64,000 nt of DNA. Source: Oscarella lobularis. Its lineage: Eukaryota > Porifera > Homoscleromorpha > Homosclerophorida > Oscarellidae. The notes under the pieces are model-generated. The model made no database searches. It had not been told where the DNA came from and saw nothing but the letters and a program-made list of their open reading frames with translations. The stretch covers positions 1,240,001-1,304,000 of the forward strand of contig NC_089188.1 of the NCBI RefSeq assembly GCF_947507565.1, in the 5' to 3' direction. Made by a program: the position numbers and the translations under genes. Positions 59,301-64,000 of the stretch are shown in pieces. Numbering within the stretch: the first letter of the stretch is position 1; each line of letters begins with the position of its first letter.

Positions 59301-61436
59301 CGCTCTGATCACAGGGAAAACGTATAAGCCGGTTGTTCGGTGCTACAACAAAGCAGGACTCTTCACAGACGTTGCGTCCGACGGCGTCCTCATCGACCCT
59401 TTCCCCCCGGTACCGACGGAAATCCTTGACATTCACTTTGAAGACAATTTGGCACACGAAAGTATAGATAGGGACTATCAAGTTCTCCTAACCGGCATCA
59501 AAACGAAATGGACGATGTTTTCATCCGTGAGCGGGCTCCAATCGTGCGGTTGGTCTCTCAAGAACGACTCGACAGAAGTCGTTTCGGAAAAGCTGATCAT
59601 CTCGTCAACGAACACGACATTTTCTTATTTAGTGAATCTCGTTCTCTATACGACCTACTACGCATCGATTCGATGCACAAGTCGTGCGGGGCTATCCTCA
59701 ACAGGGACTTCAGATGGAATCACACCCGACAATACGCCTCCTTTAGCCGGAGTCGTTTTTGACTTGTGTCCAGACCCGTGCGGTCTTACGACTGATATCG
59801 ACTATTCGCCGAACGATAGAATGCTTCGATTTGGCTGGGAAGGATTCTCTGATCCTCAAAGCGGCATCGACTTCTACGAGTGGAACTACGATGAAGACTG
59901 TAGCGGGTTCTATTTGCTGAGCAACTTCAAAAATGTCGGCGTGACGTACGAAGTGCTCGAACCTTTGCCGTTGAATCACGACACGCGCTACTGCGTGACC
60001 GTTCGAGGAGTCAATGGTGCAGGATTGAAGGTGGTTAGTGTCTCGGATGGTGTCCTCATTGATACTACGAGACCGAAGGCTGTCATTGTCAAGGATGGCG
60101 ACAATCCGTTGGCCGACCTAGATTCCCAGTCGTCTGATAGTGTGATTTCGTTTACTTGGCCTCTGATTCAAGACCCAGAGTCGTATATAGCCATTTTGGA
60201 AGTCGGTTACGGATCGGCGCCTGGTGATAACGATACGGTCAATCTGACGATGGTGGCTAATACGACGACGTCTCACACGTTCGGTGGCTTAAGTCTTGTG
60301 CAGAATCAAGTCTACCATGCAAAAGTTTGCGCGACGAACGGTGCTCGGCTTCGAACATGCGTTCACTCCAACGGAGTGCTGATTGAGATCTACCAGTACA
60401 GACCAACATGCAACTGCACATCTGTAGCTTTGTTTTGCGCTGTCCTGGTTGACGTTCAGTCGGTTGGGAGCAACGCAATGCTTGTGTAAGATTATTCCCG
60501 GTCTGTTGATTTGGGATTGATTTCTTATTAGAAAACCGGTCAATGAAGCTAATGCTACTTGCTTGAATCGAAATTTGTGGGAAAACGGAGGTAGTCTTGT
60601 CAATTTCGGTGGAAACAGGTAAGACCTCAATTGACTTGTTCTTATTTAATTTTTTTTGTTTAGCTGGAATGATACTTTCTGCGAAGTTTCATCCAAGTCG
60701 TTCGCAGTTCAACAAGGTTTCACCAAGATGTGAGTTTAAAATAAGATCATGTTTTAGGCAGGAATATTATGTGCACGTCTTGTAGGGATCTTTTTGAACT
60801 TCCCTGTCTTCTTCACAGGTTTGTAGTTAAATCTTTATTATTTAGAGTTCTTGCCTATTGATTGCAGTTCATCTCCTACGTCTCCACTCGATGTCGACTT
60901 CGTGGAACATCTGTAACCATGTGGAATAGTATGAATTTGCTTGGCGTAAAACTTGCGTCTATTTAGATATAAGAAGCCAAATGGACGGCTTGGGGTTAGG
61001 ACAACTGACTTATCAACGGTGAACGAGACGATTGACAGCTTGCGATCGGCGCCCTGCGACTGTGAGCAAGAAGTTTTATTTCGGTGGCTGCACGGGCACA
61101 TCGAAGCAAATATGTCAAGGTGCACGTGGAAAGGAAACCAGCTTCTTCTGTCACTTACAATCAACGGTTAGTTCCTCGCATTATTTAGCTCAATTGACGT
61201 ATTATGTATAGGGGACAAATGCGGTCTACTTCGTGCACCTACACACGGTCGTGTATTGTGTTCTTCGCCTGCCAACGGTCAACAGGAGACGTGCTCAGTC
61301 CAGTGTGACCACGGGTTTGGCCTACGCAGTTCATCGGTGCAGATATGCGATCCGGTAGTTGGGTGGTCTTTCAATGCTACTGGAAAGCCCACTAGCAATC
61401 ATCTGCGTTGCGTTCCCATCATCTGATCTCGTGATG
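56332..61436 (+). CDS. Secreted TSP1/Cys-rich/FN3-like/sushi protein, copy 2 (in-frame TGA)
   Basis: The longest copy. A signal peptide (MNSGHVFLVAFFYLSSVRG) is followed by a Cys/Tyr-rich module (FTYGCSYTTYYSERQTHSRD, QVYWSTYVRRSRLQCRACN), TSP1 (NWGNWGACGGTCHDTTIRWR), Cys-rich EGF/disintegrin-like segments and at least six FN3-like repeats marked by N-x-AGL and DGV-x-x-D. The shared TCNCTSVALFCAVLV segment and the same 3' module of five or six exons as copy 1 end in a sushi domain (TGA 61434-61436). A TGA interrupts the frame at 57439-57441 (DKCTSA-stop-LCVGTQ), where a Gly codon would be expected from the C-x-x-G-x-C-V-G pattern. The frame is intact on both sides. It could be a recent nonsense allele, a sequencing error or readthrough. 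The extracellular role is unknown. Confidence 0.65.
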
Positions 61437-61686
61437 ACAGTAACTTGGCACTGAGTAAGAATGTTACCTAGTAATCATTTTTGTGCAATCCTTTGGAGAC
61501 TTTAGTTTAGCAAAACTGACGTATTTACAAAGTGGGCGCGTCCTTAGAGCATTTTTCTGATCGCGAGACAATCATTTCTTTATCCTGTTTCTATCCGGTT
61601 TTGAATTGGCGTGAGTATTGGCGTGGCCATGGTTTTCAGGAGAGTAGGGACATTGGAAAGTCAAACTGCCCTCTTCGGGTCACGAA

Positions 61687-63529
61687 ATGGAAGTTTCCGA
61701 GTCGCTGATCGTTTCAGTTGTGCTTTTCTACCTTTCCTGTGTTAGAAGTGACGAATACGGTCAGCAGACGTCGTCGTGTTCAGAGTATGATACCCAATGG
61801 CCATCGCCACGAAGGGTTTCACTTTACTCCGGCAGTGACGTCTTTTCGTAGGTACACTTACGGATGCTCGTACCAGATCTCGTACACCTCTTACTACTCG
61901 CAAAGGCACACGCACAGTAGGGAATCGTGTGGTTGGGCGGGCTGGAATTGCAAGTAAAATGTCGCGGGCGTCTCCTCGTCGTGTTTCCATGACTCCTCAT
62001 GCGCACTGTCTTCTTTCTAGCAACGTTTATTGGTCGACATACGAACAAAAATCTAGACAAAGCTACAGAATGCAGTGCAGAGCATGCAACGGTAAACCAG
62101 TGATATGTTGTTACTTACATTGGAATGCTTTTTAAAAGCGACTCCGTTTAGTTGACTGCCAAGTGAATAGCTGGGGAAATTGGGGCGCATGCGATGGAAC
62201 TTGCCACGACACTACTATTCAATGGAGATATCGTTCTGTGTGGCGAAACAAATATGGAAATGGGAACAGTTGCCCGAGCACCTCAGAGTCGCAACGTTGC
62301 TACATAGACAGCAAAGCTTGCAAAATTGGGGGAGTGTGCTACGCTCATTTACAGAGGCAGTCGTCAACGGGAAATGGCAGCTGCCAGGTAACTCTTTCTA
62401 AATGTCTCCGGCCGTATTGATGCTTATTCAAGGTGCTTGTAGGAGTGCAACAAACTCGTTTCGCGTGATGCGTGGACGCCCGTTTTGGGCGGATCATGTG
62501 ATGACACACTACCATGCAACTGCACATCTGTATCTTTGTTTTGCGCCGTCCTGGTTGACGTTCAGTCGGTTGGCAGCAACGCAATGCTTGTGTAAGATTA
62601 TTCCCGGTCTGTTGATTTGGGATTGATTTCTTATTAGAAAACCGGTCAATGAAGCTAATGCTACTTGCTTGAATCGAAATTTGTGGGAAAACGAAAGTAG
62701 TCTTGTCAATTTCGGGGAAAACAGGTAAGTCCCCAATTGACTTGTTCTTATTTAATTTTTTTTGTTTAGCTGGAATGATACTTTCTGCGAGGTTTCTTCC
62801 AAGTCGTTCGCAGTTCAACAAGGTTTCACTGAGATGTGAGTTTAAAATAAGATACCAATGTTTTAGGCAAAAAATATTATGTGCACATCTTGTAGGGATC
62901 TTTCTGAACTTCCCTGTCTTCTTCACAGGTTTGTAGTTAAATCTTTATTTAGAGTAGTCTTGCCTATTGATTGCAGTTCGTCTCCTACGTCTCCACTCGA
63001 AGTCAACTTCGTGGAACATCTGTAAACATGTGAAGTACTATGAATTTGCTTGGCGTAAAACTTGCTTCTAGATATAAGAAGCCAAATGGACGGCTTGGGG
63101 TTCGGACAACTGACTTATCAACGGTGAACGAGACGATTGACAGCTTGCGATCAGCGCCCTGTGACTGTGAGCAAGAAGTTTTATTTCGGTGGCTGCAAGG
63201 ACACATCGAAGCAAATATGTCAAGGTGCACGTGGAAAGGAAACCAGCTTCTTCTATCACTTACAATCAACGGTCAGTTCCTTGCATTAGTTAGCTCAATT
63301 GACGTAGTATGTAGGAGACAAATGCGGTCTACTTCGTGCACCTACACACGGTCATGTATCGTGTTCTTCGCCTGCCAGCGGTCAACAGGAGACGTGCACA
63401 GTCCAGTGTGACCACGGGTTTGGCCTACGCAGTTCATCGATGCAGATATGCGATCCGGTAGTTGGGTGGTCTTTCAATGCTACTGGCAAGCCCACTGGCA
63501 ATCATCTGCGTTGCATTCCCATCATCTGA
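61687..63529 (+). CDS. Secreted TSP1/sushi protein, copy 3 (middle deleted in frame)
   Basis: ATG 61687 starts a signal peptide (SLIVSVVLFYLSCVRS). Then come the Cys/Tyr-rich module (YTYGCSYQISYTSYYSQRHT, CGWAGWNC, NVYWSTY, MQCRACN), TSP1 (SWGNWGACDGTCHDTTIQWR) and the exon ECNKLVSRDAWTPVLGGSCD. That exon jumps directly from DDTLPC to NCTSVSLFCAVLV, the segment that in copies 1 and 2 follows all Cys-rich and FN3-like repeats. The 3' module and terminal sushi domain (CGLLRAPTHGHVSCS, RCIPII, TGA 63527-63529) are complete. All frames and splice sites look intact, so a short protein of TSP1 plus sushi is predicted. The internal exon with TAG near 61848 shows that the N-terminal exon boundary differs from copy 2 and is unresolved. 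Confidence 0.65.
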
Positions 63530-63680
63530 TCTGATGATGACAGTCACTGGCACTAAGCAAGAATGTTAGCTAGTAATCATTTTTGTACAATCCTTTGGAG
63601 ACTTTTAGTTTAGGAAGACCGACATACTGTAGTTACAAAGTGGGCGCGTCATTTTCTTATCAGTTTCCTATCGCTGATGT

Positions 63681-63944
63681 ATGGTCATTAGATTACATGC
63701 TGTACGGGGATTGAAGGCGCAGAGTTACGGACCTACAGCGCAGAAGGACCGAATGCGGTCGAAAGACAAAGAAATCACCGATGCAGAAGCGAAGACAAAG
63801 CTCCGTTGTTTAGGTAGGTGCAAACGAATGGACTCGAGGCCCCTTTTGGGAAAAGCGAACGAAATATGCACTCTCTATCCAGAATTAGACGCTTACGCGT
63901 CGGTCGTCCACGCTCTCCGAGCTCAGGGAAGTTTCGACCAGTAA
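63681..63944 (+). CDS. Hypothetical small protein or first exon
   Basis: An open frame of 87 codons (MVIRLHAVRGLKAQS..., KDKEITDAEAKTKL, ANEICTLYPELDAYASVVHA). It ends either at TAA 63942-63944 or at an overlapping donor (CCA/GTAAGC), in which case the gene would continue past the window. I recognise no domain. The charged helical second half looks more protein-like than neighbouring chance frames. Confidence 0.3.
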   Translation: MVIRLHAVRGLKAQSYGPTAQKDRMRSKDKEITDAEAKTKLRCLGRCKRMDSRPLLGKANEICTLYPELDAYASVVHALRAQGSFDQ

Positions 63945-64000
63945 GCAAAAACGCCTAAAGATCGTAGAACGCCCGCGAAACTCTTCTCGCCTCGTTTTTT
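63945..64000. other. Window end, nothing recognised
   Basis: The last 56 bases hold no recognisable signal beyond a possible intron continuing from the donor at about 63942. Confidence 0.4.

Overview
This is nuclear DNA of an animal, most likely an early-branching one. Gene content is metazoan: fibrocystin-L, NCK, a CUT-class homeobox gene, AP-1 sigma, a ZRSR-type splicing factor, a trefoil-containing lysosomal alpha-glucosidase, and secreted TSP1/sushi proteins. Genes are packed tightly on both strands and most introns are only about 50 to 100 bp with GT-AG ends. Together these features point to a sponge (a homoscleromorph is my best guess) or a similarly compact basal animal. This is inference; no species was identified. 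Exon joins were made by eye from splice signals, reading frame and family similarity.

Layout. 1-825 (-): N-terminal part of a secreted heparinase II/III-type protein that runs off the window. 1420-19867 (-): one very large fibrocystin-L (PKHD1L1-type) membrane protein gene. 20080-21033 (-): a 170-residue mini-cullin that keeps only the neddylation end of a CUL4-like cullin. 21220-22099 (+): a MOSPD1/3-like MSP-domain membrane protein. 22418-23764 (-): a CUT-homeobox factor. 24044-24744 (+): AP-1 sigma. 26161-29745 (+): a double-FYVE endosomal protein. 30388-32075 (+): a ZRSR2-like splicing factor. Interleaved with these, all on the minus strand, are four small intronless secreted-protein genes that look like IL-17-family cystine-rich cytokines (25057-25623, 28485-29057, 32219-32668, 33618-34052). 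Each has a TATA box, and one sits inside the last intron of the double-FYVE gene.

34497-38559 (-): two tandem gelsolin/severin-like actin regulators. 38739-45595 (+): an acid alpha-glucosidase (GH31), one intron of which holds about 3 kb of tandem ~0.6-kb repeats joined by near-perfect 28-bp hairpins. 45779-48713 (-): a SEFIR/TIR-like, NB-ARC, TPR receptor of NLR/STAND type. 48839-50282 (+): a phytanoyl-CoA dioxygenase-like enzyme. 50551-51885 (-): NCK (three SH3 domains and one SH2). 52713-63529 (+): three tandem copies of a secreted TSP1 / Cys-rich / FN3-like / sushi gene. One copy carries an in-frame TGA and one has lost its whole middle in frame.

The most exciting system is the IL-17-like gene set. 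SEFIR is the signalling domain of IL-17 receptors and their adaptor, and a SEFIR-like NB-ARC-TPR protein lies about 12 kb from the nearest ligand gene. The window may therefore hold both a ligand family and an intracellular sensor using the matching signalling fold. The functional link is inference.
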